A stretch of 64,000 nt of DNA, from positions 868,001 through 932,000 of the forward strand of contig NZ_CP042819.1 in assembly GCF_008065155.1 (NCBI RefSeq), in the 5' to 3' direction. This document shows positions 37,116-47,009 of the stretch, piece by piece. The DNA comes from Octadecabacter sp. SW4 (lineage in GTDB: Bacteria > Pseudomonadota > Alphaproteobacteria > Rhodobacterales > Rhodobacteraceae). Below the pieces are notes generated by a model. The model did no database searches. It was not told the DNA's origin and was given only the letters and a program-made list of their open reading frames with translations. Made by a program: the position numbers and the translations under genes. Positions within the stretch are counted from its first letter, which is position 1. Each line of letters starts with the position of its first letter.

Positions 37116-37203
37116 GTTACACCCAAGTGACCTTACCTTGTAAAGAGGCGCGGAACCGGCCAGCAGGCCGGACGCATTTTGTGGACAGAGACAGGAGCTT
37201 CCT

Positions 37204-37353
37204 ATGTCGAAAAGCATCAAGACATTTTCCATGCTTGGCCTGCTTGCCCTCGTGGCAGCATGTGGCGGGCGCAACAGTGACGTCGAAGAATTCGTGGTCG
37301 TTGACCCGGTTCCGGTCACCGTTGAGCCAGTCTATACCGGCAAATACAACTAA
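37204..37353 (+). CDS. Very small lipoprotein (49 aa)
   Basis: MSKSIKTFSMLGLLALVAAC is a clean lipoprotein signal with lipobox LVAAC; the mature part is about 30 residues, acidic, ending 'TVEPVYTGKYN'. AGGAG lies 7 nt upstream of the ATG. A perfect 10-bp hairpin follows the stop. Unknown function; small 'VxPVYTGKY' lipoproteins recur in roseobacters as far as I recall. Confidence 0.75.
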   Translation: MSKSIKTFSMLGLLALVAACGGRNSDVEEFVVVDPVPVTVEPVYTGKYN

Positions 37354-37362
37354 AGCCTGTGC

Positions 37363-37386
37363 GGGGCTGGCCACCAGGCCAGCCCC
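37363..37386 (+). terminator. Perfect 10-bp hairpin after small lipoprotein gene
   Basis: GGGGCTGGCC-acca-GGCCAGCCCC starts 9 nt after the lipoprotein stop. There is no T-run, so it may be a weak terminator or an mRNA-stabilising 3' end between this gene and the next. Confidence 0.5.
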
Positions 37387-37419
37387 CACGGATCGCGGCC
37401 CGCAACCGGAGGGGCTGTG

Positions 37420-37779
37420 ATGGAAAAGCACCGCGGATTCCCAAGCCGCCTTCCGGGCACCGACTATCAGTTCACGATCCGGCGCGATTCCAAATCGGGG
37501 CCGACGAAACTGATTGCGCGCGAACGTTTTGCCGATCGTCGCCCGCCCGACCGGCGCGCCGACGAAGGGTTCATGGCGGCGCTTTGGGCGCATTTCGGCA
37601 ATGCCCCGTTTGCGCGCGGTAATCTCGATGCGGGTCGCCTCAGCTGGCTGTTTGGCCGCGAGGTGGTCGCCGCCGAGGATCCCTTTGATCCGCAAAGCTA
37701 TGATGCCCTGCTGGTGATCGACGAAAAACGCGCACGGATCAGTTTTCCCGATGCTTTTGCGGGGGACCGCTTCGAATGA
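37420..37779 (+). CDS. Hypothetical protein
   Basis: 119 aa, soluble, Arg- and Asp-rich, no signal or membrane segment. Features: 'RRPPDRRADEGFMAALWAHFGN' and 'FGREVVAAEDPFDPQSYDALLVI'. GGAGGGG lies 5 nt before the ATG. I do not recognise the family. It lies between two lipoprotein genes in the pccB-pccA interval. Confidence 0.7.
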   Translation: MEKHRGFPSRLPGTDYQFTIRRDSKSGPTKLIARERFADRRPPDRRADEGFMAALWAHFGNAPFARGNLDAGRLSWLFGREVVAAEDPFDPQSYDALLVIDEKRARISFPDAFAGDRFE

Positions 37780-38098
37780 TCGGCGGGAACCAGCCCATAA
37801 AGATGCAATTTGCGCGGGAAAATGCCCATTCATCGGCCCGCATTCAAGGTGGTGTTGCGCGGTCCATTTCTGCGTGCAAACCTATTCTTGTCGTTGAGGT
37901 TTCCAGCAAGATTTCAACGGCACATTGTCAATACCGTTACCCTTCCCCTAGCCGGTTTGGTCCTCCCCGGGCCAGACCGGCTTCCCTTTTTCGCGCGCCG
38001 CTTCGCCAGTTTGGCCGCTGCACAAAGAATTTTGTTGTATTTGGCCAGAAAACCGCCGATTCTGGGCGTAATAGCAACACCAATAAGGGCAGTAAATT
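37780..38098. other. Gene-less stretch before the second small lipoprotein
   Basis: The 319 bases are less GC-rich than the surrounding genes and hold only frames without ribosome binding sites or recognisable products. A promoter for the lipoprotein gene at 38099 is expected near the right end; no clear one is named. GC-rich 'GGTCC...CGGGCC' imperfect pairing occurs near 37960. Confidence 0.4.
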
Positions 38099-38302
38099 AT
38101 GCTTAAACTCCGTCTTCTCTTTGCCGCAGCTGCGGTTTTCACTCTCTCCGCATGTCTTGGCAATGACGTCGAGCGCGGGCTTGCCGGTGCCGCGGCGGGT
38201 GCAATTATCGCTGACTCCACTGGCGGGAACGTTGTCACGGGCGCGGCCCTTGGTGGCCTTGCCGGCGCAACCTGTGACGAATTCACAAGCATCTGCCGCT
38301 AA
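38099..38302 (+). CDS. Small glycine-zipper-like lipoprotein
   Basis: 67 aa. MLKLRLLFAAAAVFTLSAC is a lipoprotein signal (lipobox LSAC); the mature part 'GLAGAAAGAIIADSTGG' and 'VTGAALGGLAGATC' is a Gly-zipper membrane-associating segment with two further Cys. Predicted outer- or inner-membrane anchored. Terminator-like hairpins follow (38311-38374). Confidence 0.8.
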   Translation: MLKLRLLFAAAAVFTLSACLGNDVERGLAGAAAGAIIADSTGGNVVTGAALGGLAGATCDEFTSICR

Positions 38303-38338
38303 TACATCCCGCCCCTCGGGGCGACTGACCAAGATTGA

Positions 38339-38374
38339 CCGCCGTTGGTGCCGCCGTGCGCCAGCGGCGGTTTT
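38339..38374 (+). terminator. Intrinsic terminator between lipoprotein gene and pccA
   Basis: CCGCCGTTGGTGC and GCGCCAGCGGCGG pair over 13 bp with two G-U pairs, loop of 6, followed by TTTT. The tail ends 22 nt before the pccA ATG. A shorter CGCCCC-tc-GGGGCG hairpin precedes it at about 38310. Confidence 0.65.
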
Positions 38375-38395
38375 GCATTCAAAGGACCGTTTCCC

Positions 38396-40393
38396 ATGTT
38401 CAAGAAAATCCTGATCGCCAATCGCGGCGAAATTGCCTGCCGCGTGATCAAGACCGCCAAGCTGATGGGCATCCAGACGGTCGCGATCTATTCGGATGCG
38501 GATCGCAACGCGCTGCACGTCAAGATGGCGGACGAAGCGGTGCATATCGGCCCCAGTCCCGCCAACCAGTCCTATATCGTCATCGACAAGGTGATGGAGG
38601 CGGTCAAGAAGACCGGTGCCGAGGCCGTCCATCCCGGCTACGGTTTCCTGAGCGAAAACAGCAAGTTTGCCGAAGCACTGTCAGCCGCTGGCGTTGCCTT
38701 TATCGGCCCGCCGGTGAACGCCATCGAAGCGATGGGCGACAAGATCACCAGCAAAAAGCTGGCACAAGAGGCTGGCGTCAGCACCGTGCCCGGCTATATG
38801 GGCCTGATTGCGGACGCTGATGAGGCGGTGAAAATTTCCAACGAAATCGGCTATCCGGTCATGATCAAGGCGTCAGCGGGCGGCGGCGGCAAGGGGATGC
38901 GCATCGCCTGGAATGACGCCGAGGCCCGCGAGGGTTTCCAATCCTCGAAAAACGAGGCCGCCAGCAGCTTTGGCGATGATCGCATTTTCATCGAAAAGTT
39001 CGTCACCCAGCCCCGCCACATCGAAATTCAGGTGCTGGCTGACAGCCACGGCAACACGATTTACCTGAACGAGCGCGAGTGCAGCATCCAGCGTCGCAAC
39101 CAAAAGGTCATCGAGGAAGCTCCCAGCCCGTTTCTGGACGAAAAGACCCGCAAGGCAATGGGCGAGCAATCCTGCGCGCTGGCCGCCGCCGTGGGCTACG
39201 CCTCCGCCGGAACCGTCGAATTTATCGTTGATGGGGATCGCAACTTCTACTTCCTTGAGATGAACACCCGCTTGCAGGTGGAACACCCGGTGACCGAGCT
39301 GATCACCGGTATTGATCTGGTCGAACAGATGATCCGTGTCGCTTATGGCGAAAAGCTGGTAATCAAGCAAAAGGATGTGCAGCGCAACGGCTGGGCGATG
39401 GAAAGCCGTCTTTACGCCGAAGACCCCTATCGCGGTTTTTTGCCCTCAATCGGGCGTCTGACCCGCTATCGCCCCCCCGCCGAGGAGGCCGAGCAGAGCC
39501 GCGCCGTGCGCAACGACACCGGCGTGTTCGAGGGCGGCGAGATCAGCATGTTCTACGATCCGATGATCGCCAAGCTTTGCACTTGGGGGCTGGACCGCGC
39601 GACCGCCATCGAGGAAATGCGCAACGCGCTGGACGGCTTCGAGGTGGAAGGGATCGGGCATAACCTGCCGTTTCTGGCCGCCGTTTATGATCATCCGAAA
39701 TTCATTGCCGGTGAAATGACCACCGCCTTTATCGAGGAAGAATATCCCGAAGGATTTGAAGGTGTTACCCTTCCCGAGGCCGAGGCGAACCGGGTCGCCG
39801 CCGCTGCCGTTGCCATGTATCGGGTTTGCGAAATCCGGCGCGCCCAGATCAGCGGGCGCATGGACAACCATGAACGGGTTGTCGGGCAGGACTGGGTCGT
39901 AACCTTTGGGAATGGCACGGCCAGGGCCAATGTGGATGCTGATCGCGGTGGCGCGACGGTGACGCTTGACGGGACAATCTACCGCGTCGAAGGCAGATGG
40001 ACGCCGGGCCAGACCCTTGCGCGCCTGACCGTCGATGGCACGCCGCTGGTTCTCAAGGTTGATCTGATTTCGGCGGGCTTCCGCATCCGCTATCGCGGCG
40101 CTGACCTGAAAGTGCGGGTGCGCACGCCGCGTCAGGCCGAACTGGCCGCGTTGATGCCGGAAAAACTGGCGCCCGATACGTCTAAACTGCTGCTTTGCCC
40201 GATGCCCGGGCTGATCGTCAAAGTCGATGTCGAAGTTGGCGACGAGGTGCAGGAAGGGCAGACCCTTTGTTCTGTCGAGGCCATGAAGATGGAAAACATC
40301 CTGCGGGCCGAACGCAAGGGAATTGTCATTAAAATCAACGCGGTTGCCGGTGACAGCCTCGCCGTTGACGAAGTGATCATGGAGTTTGAATAA
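38396..40393 (+). CDS. pccA: Propionyl-CoA carboxylase, alpha (biotin carboxylase) subunit
   Basis: 665 aa. Biotin carboxylase start 'KKILIANRGEIACRVIKTAK', ATP-grasp Gly-rich loop 'IKASAGGGGKGMRIAW', active site 'EMNTRLQVEHPVTE', and the C-terminal biotinyl domain with the carrier Lys in 'VEAMKMEN' (about Lys 631). Works with PccB. ATG 38396 has AAAGGA upstream; a terminator-like hairpin lies just before it, so it may have its own promoter or be attenuated. Confidence 0.96.
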   Translation: MFKKILIANRGEIACRVIKTAKLMGIQTVAIYSDADRNALHVKMADEAVHIGPSPANQSYIVIDKVMEAVKKTGAEAVHPGYGFLSENSKFAEALSAAGVAFIGPPVNAIEAMGDKITSKKLAQEAGVSTVPGYMGLIADADEAVKISNEIGYPVMIKASAGGGGKGMRIAWNDAEAREGFQSSKNEAASSFGDDRIFIEKFVTQPRHIEIQVLADSHGNTIYLNERECSIQRRNQKVIEEAPSPFLDEKTRKAMGEQSCALAAAVGYASAGTVEFIVDGDRNFYFLEMNTRLQVEHPVTELITGIDLVEQMIRVAYGEKLVIKQKDVQRNGWAMESRLYAEDPYRGFLPSIGRLTRYRPPAEEAEQSRAVRNDTGVFEGGEISMFYDPMIAKLCTWGLDRATAIEEMRNALDGFEVEGIGHNLPFLAAVYDHPKFIAGEMTTAFIEEEYPEGFEGVTLPEAEANRVAAAAVAMYRVCEIRRAQISGRMDNHERVVGQDWVVTFGNGTARANVDADRGGATVTLDGTIYRVEGRWTPGQTLARLTVDGTPLVLKVDLISAGFRIRYRGADLKVRVRTPRQAELAALMPEKLAPDTSKLLLCPMPGLIVKVDVEVGDEVQEGQTLCSVEAMKMENILRAERKGIVIKINAVAGDSLAVDEVIMEFE

Positions 40394-40418
40394 TCCCTGA
40401 TCCGGCGAGCATATCAGG

Positions 40419-40901
40419 CTATGGCGCGGCGCGGCGGTCCTCGACCTCCTGGGCGCGCAGCGGCATCTTGTCGATCGAGCGCGATATTTCTCGCACGCTC
40501 CACGGGCTGGGTTTGCGCAACTCCACCTCGCCATCCTTGCCCATCAGCACCAGCATGAACCCACGCGGGCGCAGGCGTGTGCGCGCCTCGCTGGGGTCGC
40601 GCGGCGCGGTGTCGGTGATGATCACCACATCGCGTTCGGCCAGATCCTCGGGGCGCTCTTGCAGCAGTTCGACCTGGCGGCGGAAATTGGGATCGTTTTC
40701 GCTATCGGCAAAAACGATGACCGGGCGGGCGATCCAGACAAATTCGTTCAAATTGACCTCAGAAGCCGCAAAGATGGTGGTGTGGTCTTCTTGCCAAAGC
40801 GCGACCGCGTCAGCCGGCATATCCTGCGTGTCCGACGCGGTTTGCGCCACCAGGTTTGACGCGAAAAATGCCAGAAAAACAAAGCTGATAATGTATTTCA
40901 T
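40419..40901 (-). CDS. DUF4174 family exported protein
   Basis: 160 aa, signal peptide 'MKYIISFVFLAFFASNLVAQ', then 'RPVIVFADSENDPNFRRQVELLQERPEDLAERDVVI' and 'LRPRGFMLVLMGKDGEVELRKPSP', a thioredoxin-like DUF4174 pattern without a CxxC. ATG 40901 has AAAGGGG upstream; the frame is open to 40925. It is opposite in direction to pccA, from which it is separated by 25 nt. Confidence 0.85.
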   Translation of the reverse strand: MKYIISFVFLAFFASNLVAQTASDTQDMPADAVALWQEDHTTIFAASEVNLNEFVWIARPVIVFADSENDPNFRRQVELLQERPEDLAERDVVIITDTAPRDPSEARTRLRPRGFMLVLMGKDGEVELRKPSPWSVREISRSIDKMPLRAQEVEDRRAAP

Positions 40902-41078
40902 GGATACCCCTTTGCCATCCAACATAGGGCGGGCGGTCGCAAAAGCTAAGACTTATCACGCTGTGGGTCACAACAATTTTAGGGTTAAGCCTATCGTCAG
41001 AAAGTCTGATCAATGATCGGCGCAGTAATTCTTGTCGCGCGATGGTGTGCGGCGCTGCGCTGTGGGGTCAAACGGGTG

Positions 41079-42062
41079 ATGGACGTATTATTGCATATTG
41101 GTGCGCATCGCACCGGAACAACAACTTTTCAGTGCTTTTTGCAGCGCAACCAAACCCCCTTGTGGGAAGCGGGGGTGGCCGTCTGGACACCTGAGCGCAC
41201 CCGCAACGGCCTGATGGCCGGGCTGGTGCGCCGCCCGCAAGATATCACCGAACAGGTTGAACGCACCGGCACGCGGTCCTGCGGCGTGATGCGCGTTGAG
41301 ATCGCCCGCACACGCGCGCTTGGCATGCGCCAGTTGATCGTCTCCGAGGAAAACATGATCGGCGCGATGCGCAACAACCTGCGTGAAGGGCTGCTTTATC
41401 CGCTCTTGAACGAACGCCTCATGCGGTTTCGCGCGGCCTTTGCCGATAGCTGCAGCCGCATCGCGATCGGCATCCGGTCCTATGACACGCTTTGGGCGTC
41501 GCAACTGGCCTTTGCGTTGACGCAGGGGCAGGCTGCCCCCGACCGCGCCGATCTTGACCGGTTGGTGACCCAGCCGCGCACATGGCGCAAGATCATCCGC
41601 GAGGTGGCTGGCGTCTTTCCAAAGGCCGAAATCGTTGTCTGGCCGTTTGAACGGCTTGTCGGGCAGCCTGATCGCCAATTGCAGATCCTGACCGGCGGGG
41701 TCCGTGTCACAAACCCCATGACCGGCCAAAATGATTGGCAAAACCCAAGCCCGCAACCTGCCGCCCTGCGCGAAATCCTCGCGATGCGCGGCGATAAGGA
41801 CGGTGCGGCGCAGATGCCCAGTGCCACCGGGCGCTGGATGCCGTTTGACGACGACCAAAAAGAAATCCTGCGGGCCCAATACCAGATTGATCTGGCGTGG
41901 CTGCGACAGGGCGCAGAAGGGCTGGCACGTTTCGTGGACAGCCACGGCGACGACCGGGAAATACCAAAACAACCCTGCGAGAGCGAGGTCGCGGGCATGA
42001 ACCCGCCCCGCCCACCGCATTCAGGAGGATATGGCTATGGGAAACAGCAAATCGTGGTCTGA
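41079..42062 (+). CDS. Sulfotransferase-like (P-loop) protein
   Basis: 327 aa. The N-terminus '[20 protein letters not shown]' is the PAPS 5'-phosphosulfate-binding P-loop of bacterial sulfotransferase-like proteins, and '[16 protein letters not shown]' the usual following helix. True sulfotransferase activity is unproven. In-frame starts upstream reach 41013; ATG 41079 is chosen as it begins the family's first strand. Its last 26 nt overlap the mutase gene start. Confidence 0.78.
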   Translation: MDVLLHIGAHRTGTTTFQCFLQRNQTPLWEAGVAVWTPERTRNGLMAGLVRRPQDITEQVERTGTRSCGVMRVEIARTRALGMRQLIVSEENMIGAMRNNLREGLLYPLLNERLMRFRAAFADSCSRIAIGIRSYDTLWASQLAFALTQGQAAPDRADLDRLVTQPRTWRKIIREVAGVFPKAEIVVWPFERLVGQPDRQLQILTGGVRVTNPMTGQNDWQNPSPQPAALREILAMRGDKDGAAQMPSATGRWMPFDDDQKEILRAQYQIDLAWLRQGAEGLARFVDSHGDDREIPKQPCESEVAGMNPPRPPHSGGYGYGKQQIVV

Positions 42063-44163
42063 GACGGCCGCCGCCGAACTGCGCGGGCGCAGTGTCGATG
42101 ATCTGACGTGGCACACGCTGGAAGGGATCGCCGTGCAGCCGCTTTACACGGCGGAAGATACCGACGGGTTGGCCCATCTTGGCACGGTTCCGGGGCAGGC
42201 ACCCTTTACCCGCGGCGTCAAGGCGACGATGTATGCCGGCCGCCCCTGGACCATCCGCCAATACGCGGGCTTTTCCACCGCCGAAGAATCCAATGCATTC
42301 TACCGCAAGGCCTTGGCCGCAGGGCAGCAAGGCGTCAGCGTTGCCTTTGATCTGGCCACCCACCGCGGCTATGACAGCGACCACCCCCGCGTCGAAGGCG
42401 ATGTCGGCAAGGCCGGCGTGGCCATCGACAGCGTCGAGGATATGAAAATCCTGTTTGACGGCATCCCGCTTGATAAGGTCAGCGTGTCGATGACCATGAA
42501 CGGTGCCGTGATCCCGATTCTGGCAAATTTCATCGTCACCGGCGAAGAACAGGGCCACGACAAGGCACTCCTGGCAGGCACGATCCAGAATGACATCCTC
42601 AAGGAATTCATGGTGCGCAACACCTATGTTTATCCGCCCGAACCCTCGATGCGGATTATCTCGGATATCATCGGTTATACCTCTGATTTCATGCCGAAAT
42701 TCAACTCTATTTCGATTTCCGGCTACCACATGCAAGAGGCGGGCGCGAACCTCGTGCAGGAACTGGCCTATACGCTGGCAGACGGGCGTGAATATGTCCG
42801 CACGGCCATCGCGGCAGGCATGGATGTGGACAAATTCGCCCCGCGTCTGTCGTTCTTTTTCGCCATTGGCATGAATTTCTTTATGGAGGCCGCGAAACTG
42901 CGCGCTGCCCGCCTGTTGTGGCACAAGATCATGGCCGAATTTGAACCGAAAAACCCCAAATCCAGCATGCTGCGCACCCATTGCCAAACTTCGGGCGTAT
43001 CCTTGCAGGAACAGGACCCCTATAACAACGTGGTCCGCACCGCCTACGAGGCGATGGCGGCGGCCCTTGGCGGCACACAGTCCCTGCACACCAATGCCCT
43101 GGACGAGGCGATGGGCCTGCCGACCGATTTCAGCTCCCGTATCGCACGCAACACCCAGTTGATTTTGCAGGAAGAAACCGGAATTACCAATGTCGTCGAT
43201 CCCCTTGCGGGCAGCTATTATGTTGAAAAGCTGACCCATGATCTGGCAACGCAAGCCTGGAAATTGATCGAAGAAGTAGAGGAGATGGGCGGCATGACCA
43301 AGGCCGTGGCCAGCGGCATGCCGAAACTGCGTATCGAGGAAACGGCCGCCCGCCGACAGGCTATGATCGACCGCGGCCAGGAGGTAATCGTCGGGGTGAA
43401 CAAGTATCGCCTTGATAAGGAAGACCCGATCGACATTCTTGATATCGACAATGACGCGGTGCGCCAGTCGCAAATTGCCCGCCTTGAAAAGACCCGCGCG
43501 TCCCGTGACGCCGCCACATGCGCGGCGGCGCTTGATGAACTTACCCGCCGGGCGCGCGAGGGCGGGAACCTGTTGGAAGCCGCCGTGGACGCAGCCCGCG
43601 CCCGTGCCTCAGTCGGAGAAATCAGCATGGCTATGGAAAAGGAATTCGGGCGTCACCGTGCCGAAGTCAAAACGCTCGCCGGGGTGTATGGCGCCGCCTA
43701 CGAAGGCGACGCAGGCTTTGCCGCGATCCAGAAATCGGTCGAGGAATTCGCGACCGATGAGGGCCGGCGCCCGCGCATGCTGGTCGTGAAAATGGGGCAG
43801 GACGGGCATGATCGCGGCGCCAAGGTCATCGCCACCGCCTTTGCCGATATTGGCTTTGACGTGGATGTTGGCCCGCTGTTCCAGACCCCTGCCGAGGCGG
43901 CACAGGACGCCGTTGACAATGACGTGCATGTGGTCGGCATTTCCAGTCAGGCAGCGGGCCACAAGACCCTTGCCCCGAAACTGGTGCAGGCGCTCAAGGA
44001 TGCAGGTGCGGGCGATATTATCGTTATTTGTGGGGGGGTTATCCCGCAGCAAGACTATCAGTTCCTGTATGATAATGGCGTCAAGGCGATCTTCGGACCG
44101 GGCACCAACATCCCCGAGGCCGCACAGGATATTCTGCGATTGATCCGCGAGGCACGCAGTTGA
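42037..44163 (+). CDS. scpA: Methylmalonyl-CoA mutase
   Basis: Adenosylcobalamin-dependent rearrangement of (R)-methylmalonyl-CoA to succinyl-CoA, 708 aa, single-chain type. Substrate domain: '[20 protein letters not shown]', '[20 protein letters not shown]', '[13 protein letters not shown]'. C-terminal B12-binding domain: '[20 protein letters not shown]' (DxHxxG with the cobalt His), '[10 protein letters not shown]' and '[10 protein letters not shown]'. ATG 42037 lies 8 nt after AGGAGG; ATG 42031 is too close. It completes the propionate pathway with pccAB; the epimerase is not obviously present. Confidence 0.96.
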   Translation: MGNSKSWSETAAAELRGRSVDDLTWHTLEGIAVQPLYTAEDTDGLAHLGTVPGQAPFTRGVKATMYAGRPWTIRQYAGFSTAEESNAFYRKALAAGQQGVSVAFDLATHRGYDSDHPRVEGDVGKAGVAIDSVEDMKILFDGIPLDKVSVSMTMNGAVIPILANFIVTGEEQGHDKALLAGTIQNDILKEFMVRNTYVYPPEPSMRIISDIIGYTSDFMPKFNSISISGYHMQEAGANLVQELAYTLADGREYVRTAIAAGMDVDKFAPRLSFFFAIGMNFFMEAAKLRAARLLWHKIMAEFEPKNPKSSMLRTHCQTSGVSLQEQDPYNNVVRTAYEAMAAALGGTQSLHTNALDEAMGLPTDFSSRIARNTQLILQEETGITNVVDPLAGSYYVEKLTHDLATQAWKLIEEVEEMGGMTKAVASGMPKLRIEETAARRQAMIDRGQEVIVGVNKYRLDKEDPIDILDIDNDAVRQSQIARLEKTRASRDAATCAAALDELTRRAREGGNLLEAAVDAARARASVGEISMAMEKEFGRHRAEVKTLAGVYGAAYEGDAGFAAIQKSVEEFATDEGRRPRMLVVKMGQDGHDRGAKVIATAFADIGFDVDVGPLFQTPAEAAQDAVDNDVHVVGISSQAAGHKTLAPKLVQALKDAGAGDIIVICGGVIPQQDYQFLYDNGVKAIFGPGTNIPEAAQDILRLIREARS

Positions 44164-44762
44164 AACTGCGCCTTGATCACCTTGCGATCTGCGCCACCGA
44201 TCTGGTCAGCGGCACCACTTGGGTCGAAGGGGAACTGGGCCAGCGCCTGATACAGGGCGGGAAACATGTCCGTTTTGGCACGCATAACACCCTGCTCGGT
44301 CTGGGCGACATCTATCTCGAGGTGATCGCGCCCGACCCTGACGCCGCACCCTTTCAGGGGCCGCGCTGGTTTGATCTGGACCGGTTCACCGGCGCGCCCC
44401 GTCTTGGCAACTGGATTTGCGCGACCGACGATATCGCGCAGGCTCCTGACAAGGCGGGCAAGCCCATCGCCCTGACGCGCGACGATCTGGCATGGCAAAT
44501 CGCGGTGCCAAAGGACGGTAGCCTGCCTGACGCGGGCGGTTTTCCCACCCTGATCGCCTGGGGCGATTGCCCCCATCCCGCAACCGGCTTGCCCGAAAGC
44601 GGCGTGCGCCTGCACGACCTCGAGGTGCATCACCCGCAGGCGGCGGCTCTGGCGGTCGAGGTTGGTGCGATGCTGGACGACGCGCGTGTCAGTTTTCACG
44701 CTGCACCCCGACCCGCGCTTCACGCCACCTTCGAGACGCCCAAGGGCCGTGTGCGCCTGTGA
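44160..44762 (+). CDS. Glyoxalase-like domain (VOC superfamily) protein
   Basis: 200 aa. '[21 protein letters not shown]' and '[21 protein letters not shown]' are the N-terminal beta-alpha units of the larger glyoxalase-like family (PF13468 type). It is longer than methylmalonyl-CoA epimerase (about 135-150 aa) and lacks its pattern, so I do not call it that despite adjoining the mutase. Start is TTG, overlapping the mutase stop (TTGA). Confidence 0.8.
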   Translation: MKLRLDHLAICATDLVSGTTWVEGELGQRLIQGGKHVRFGTHNTLLGLGDIYLEVIAPDPDAAPFQGPRWFDLDRFTGAPRLGNWICATDDIAQAPDKAGKPIALTRDDLAWQIAVPKDGSLPDAGGFPTLIAWGDCPHPATGLPESGVRLHDLEVHHPQAAALAVEVGAMLDDARVSFHAAPRPALHATFETPKGRVRL

Positions 44763-45232
44763 TCCGGCCCGCGACCGCCAGAGATTGCGCAAGGATTGCC
44801 GCCATCTGGAACCCGGTCATCCGCGACACGACGATCACCTTCAACCCGGTCGAAAAAACAGCCCAAGACATCGCCCTGATGATCAAAACGCGCCCTGTCT
44901 TCATCGTCGCCGCGCAGGACGACGATATCATGGGGTTCGCCACCTATGATCAATTTCGCGCCGGGCTTGGCTATGCCCAGGCTGTCGAGCACACTGTCAT
45001 CATCGCGCCCGATGCCAAGGGGCAGGGGTTGGCCAAGGCCCTGATGCACGATCTTTTCGTCCGTGCGCGCGCGCAGGGCGTGCATACCATGTGGGCGGGG
45101 GTAAGCGGCGAAAACGCCCAAGGTGTCGCATTCCACACGGCCTTGGGTTTTGAAACCATTGGGATTTTACCCGAAGTGGGGCGCAAGTTTGACCGTTGGA
45201 TTGATCTGGTGCTGATGCAAAAACGCCTCTGA
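44759..45232 (+). CDS. GNAT family N-acetyltransferase (phosphinothricin acetyltransferase-like)
   Basis: 157 aa. '[28 protein letters not shown]' and the acetyl-CoA motif 'HTVIIAPDAKGQGLAKALMH' plus 'NAQGVAFHTALGFETIGIL' fit the Pat/Bar subgroup; relatives often acetylate methionine sulfone or sulfoximine rather than the herbicide. GTG start overlaps the previous stop by 4 nt (GTGA). Confidence 0.9.
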   Translation: MIRPATARDCARIAAIWNPVIRDTTITFNPVEKTAQDIALMIKTRPVFIVAAQDDDIMGFATYDQFRAGLGYAQAVEHTVIIAPDAKGQGLAKALMHDLFVRARAQGVHTMWAGVSGENAQGVAFHTALGFETIGILPEVGRKFDRWIDLVLMQKRL

Positions 45233-45264
45233 CATCCGCCGTCAAGATCGTTAAGGTGCGCCCC

Positions 45265-45951
45265 ATGTCGATCTGGACCCGCATCGCCGAAGCTGTCTCC
45301 TCTCTCACCTCGGGTGAGGGGCTGTCGGCTGTGTTCGAAAAACTGCGCACGCCGCCCGAACGGTCCGCCGCCTTTGCGATTGCGGTGATCGCGCTGGGCG
45401 CGAAGATGGCCAAGGCCGATGGGCAGGTCACCCGCGACGAGGTGACCGCCTTTCGCGAGGTGTTTGCGATTTCGCCCGCCGACGAAAAGAACGCCGCGCG
45501 GATCTTCAACATGGCCCGCACCGATATCGCCGGCTTTGAAGAATACGCCCGCCGTATCCGCGCCATGTATGATGATGACACCAGGGGCGCACCGCTGTGC
45601 GATCTGATGGAAGGGCTGTTTCACATCGCCCTTGCCGATGGCCAGTATCACCCGAGCGAAGACCAGTTTCTGGCCCGCGTGGCGGAAATTTTCGGGCTGG
45701 AACAGCGCGCTTTTCAGCGCCTGCGCGCGCAATTTGTGCCCGATGCACAGCGCGACCCTTATGATGTGCTTGGCGTTGATCCCGACACACCGCTGCCCGA
45801 CATCCGCAAGGCCTGGCGCGATCTAGTGCGCGAAACCCATCCCGACCGGATGATCGCGCGCGGCGTCCCCGAGGAGGCGGTGAAACTGGCCGAAAAGCGC
45901 ATGATCGCGATCAATGCCGCATGGGACAAGATCGAACAGGACGCCGCATGA
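45265..45951 (+). CDS. TerB-DnaJ fusion protein (DjlA-like, soluble)
   Basis: 228 aa. N-terminal TerB-like helical domain ('ALGAKMAKADGQVTRDEVTAF', 'IALADGQYHPSEDQFLARVAEIFG') and C-terminal J-domain ('DPYDVLGVDPDTPLPDIRKAW', then HPDR), with the HPD tripeptide intact. This is DjlA order, but the N-terminal membrane helix of enterobacterial DjlA is missing. Expected DnaK co-chaperone. ATG 45265 preferred; AAGG is 10 nt upstream. Overlaps the next gene by 4 nt. Confidence 0.88.
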   Translation: MSIWTRIAEAVSSLTSGEGLSAVFEKLRTPPERSAAFAIAVIALGAKMAKADGQVTRDEVTAFREVFAISPADEKNAARIFNMARTDIAGFEEYARRIRAMYDDDTRGAPLCDLMEGLFHIALADGQYHPSEDQFLARVAEIFGLEQRAFQRLRAQFVPDAQRDPYDVLGVDPDTPLPDIRKAWRDLVRETHPDRMIARGVPEEAVKLAEKRMIAINAAWDKIEQDAA

Positions 45952-46973
45952 GGATCGCCACCTACAACGTTGAATGGTTTGCCAACCTGTTCAATGATGC
46001 AGGTGCGCTGATGGATGATGACCGCTGGTCGGGGCGCCGCGATGTGACCCGCGAAGACCAGATCGCGGCGCTGGGCGTGGTCTTCAAACTGCTTGATGCG
46101 GACGCGGTGATGGTGATCGAGGCCCCCGATGGCCACGCCCGCCGTGACGGGGTTGCCGCACTTGAAAACTTTGCCGCGCATTTCGGATTGCGCGCCCGCA
46201 AGGTTGTAATGGGGTTTGTCAACGAAACGCAGCAGGAAATCAGCCTGCTTCATGATCCTGACGCGATGACAGCGCGCCACGATCCGCTGGGCGATCAGAC
46301 CGGCAAACAGGGCGCGCGCGATGCGCCGCGCTTTGATTCCGTCTTTCGCATTGATCTGGATACCGATGCCGCGCCCGATCTGATCCGCTGGTCCAAACCC
46401 CCGCTCGAGGTCGCGATTGAAACCTCCGGTGGAACCGCACTGCGGATGATCGGCGTGCATGCCAAATCCAAGGCCCCGCATGGCGCGCGCAACAAGGCCG
46501 AGGTGATGCGCATTTCCATCGAAAACCGGCGCAAGCAACTGGCGCAATGTATCTGGTTGCGCCAACGCGTCGAAGGCCATTTGCAGGCTGGCGAACCGCT
46601 GATCGTGCTGGGCGATTTCAACGATGGTCCGGGCCTGGATGAATATGAAAAGCTGTTCGGACGTTCGGGCGTGGAAATCGTGCTGGGCGAAAACGGCGCG
46701 ACCGGCCTGTTTGATCCGCACGCGCGCATGGCCCTGTCGCGCCGTCTTGTGGCCACGCCCACGACCGCGCGGTTCAAATTGCCGCCCGACGGGCGCTATT
46801 TGCAGGCGCTGCTGGATTACATCATGGTCTCGCCCGACCTAGAGCGCCGCGCGCCGGTCTGGACAATCTGGCACCCCTTTGATCACCCCGCCTGTTACGG
46901 AAATGCGCTGCTGCGTGATGCACTGCTGACGGCCTCGGATCATTTCCCTGTCACAATTGATATTGATCTGTGA
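45948..46973 (+). CDS. Endonuclease/exonuclease/phosphatase family protein
   Basis: 341 aa. EEP fold signatures: 'MRIATYNVEWFANLF' (Asn), 'VIEAPDG' (metal Glu), 'LGDFNDGPG' (catalytic Asp-Asn) and C-terminal 'TASDHFPVTIDI' (Asp-His). Mg-dependent hydrolysis of a phosphodiester or phosphomonoester; substrate unknown. No signal peptide. Coupled to the TerB-DnaJ gene by ATGA. Confidence 0.9.
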   Translation: MRIATYNVEWFANLFNDAGALMDDDRWSGRRDVTREDQIAALGVVFKLLDADAVMVIEAPDGHARRDGVAALENFAAHFGLRARKVVMGFVNETQQEISLLHDPDAMTARHDPLGDQTGKQGARDAPRFDSVFRIDLDTDAAPDLIRWSKPPLEVAIETSGGTALRMIGVHAKSKAPHGARNKAEVMRISIENRRKQLAQCIWLRQRVEGHLQAGEPLIVLGDFNDGPGLDEYEKLFGRSGVEIVLGENGATGLFDPHARMALSRRLVATPTTARFKLPPDGRYLQALLDYIMVSPDLERRAPVWTIWHPFDHPACYGNALLRDALLTASDHFPVTIDIDL

Positions 46974-47009
46974 CTTGGGATTTGACCGGTTAACCCTTAT
47001 ATTGGAATC

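Noticed and set aside
37083-37188. An origin of replication at the DnaA-box-like repeats
   Set aside because: Only two or three sites, no AT-rich unwinding region, and no dnaA, parAB or hemE-type origin neighbours.
37776-38414. A 212-aa + strand frame before pccA
   Set aside because: It crosses the lipoprotein gene at 38099 and the terminator and has no start signal; the small lipoprotein is far better supported.
44160-44762. Methylmalonyl-CoA epimerase, because it adjoins the mutase
   Set aside because: The protein is about 50 residues too long and belongs to the larger glyoxalase-like group; the epimerase pattern is not seen.
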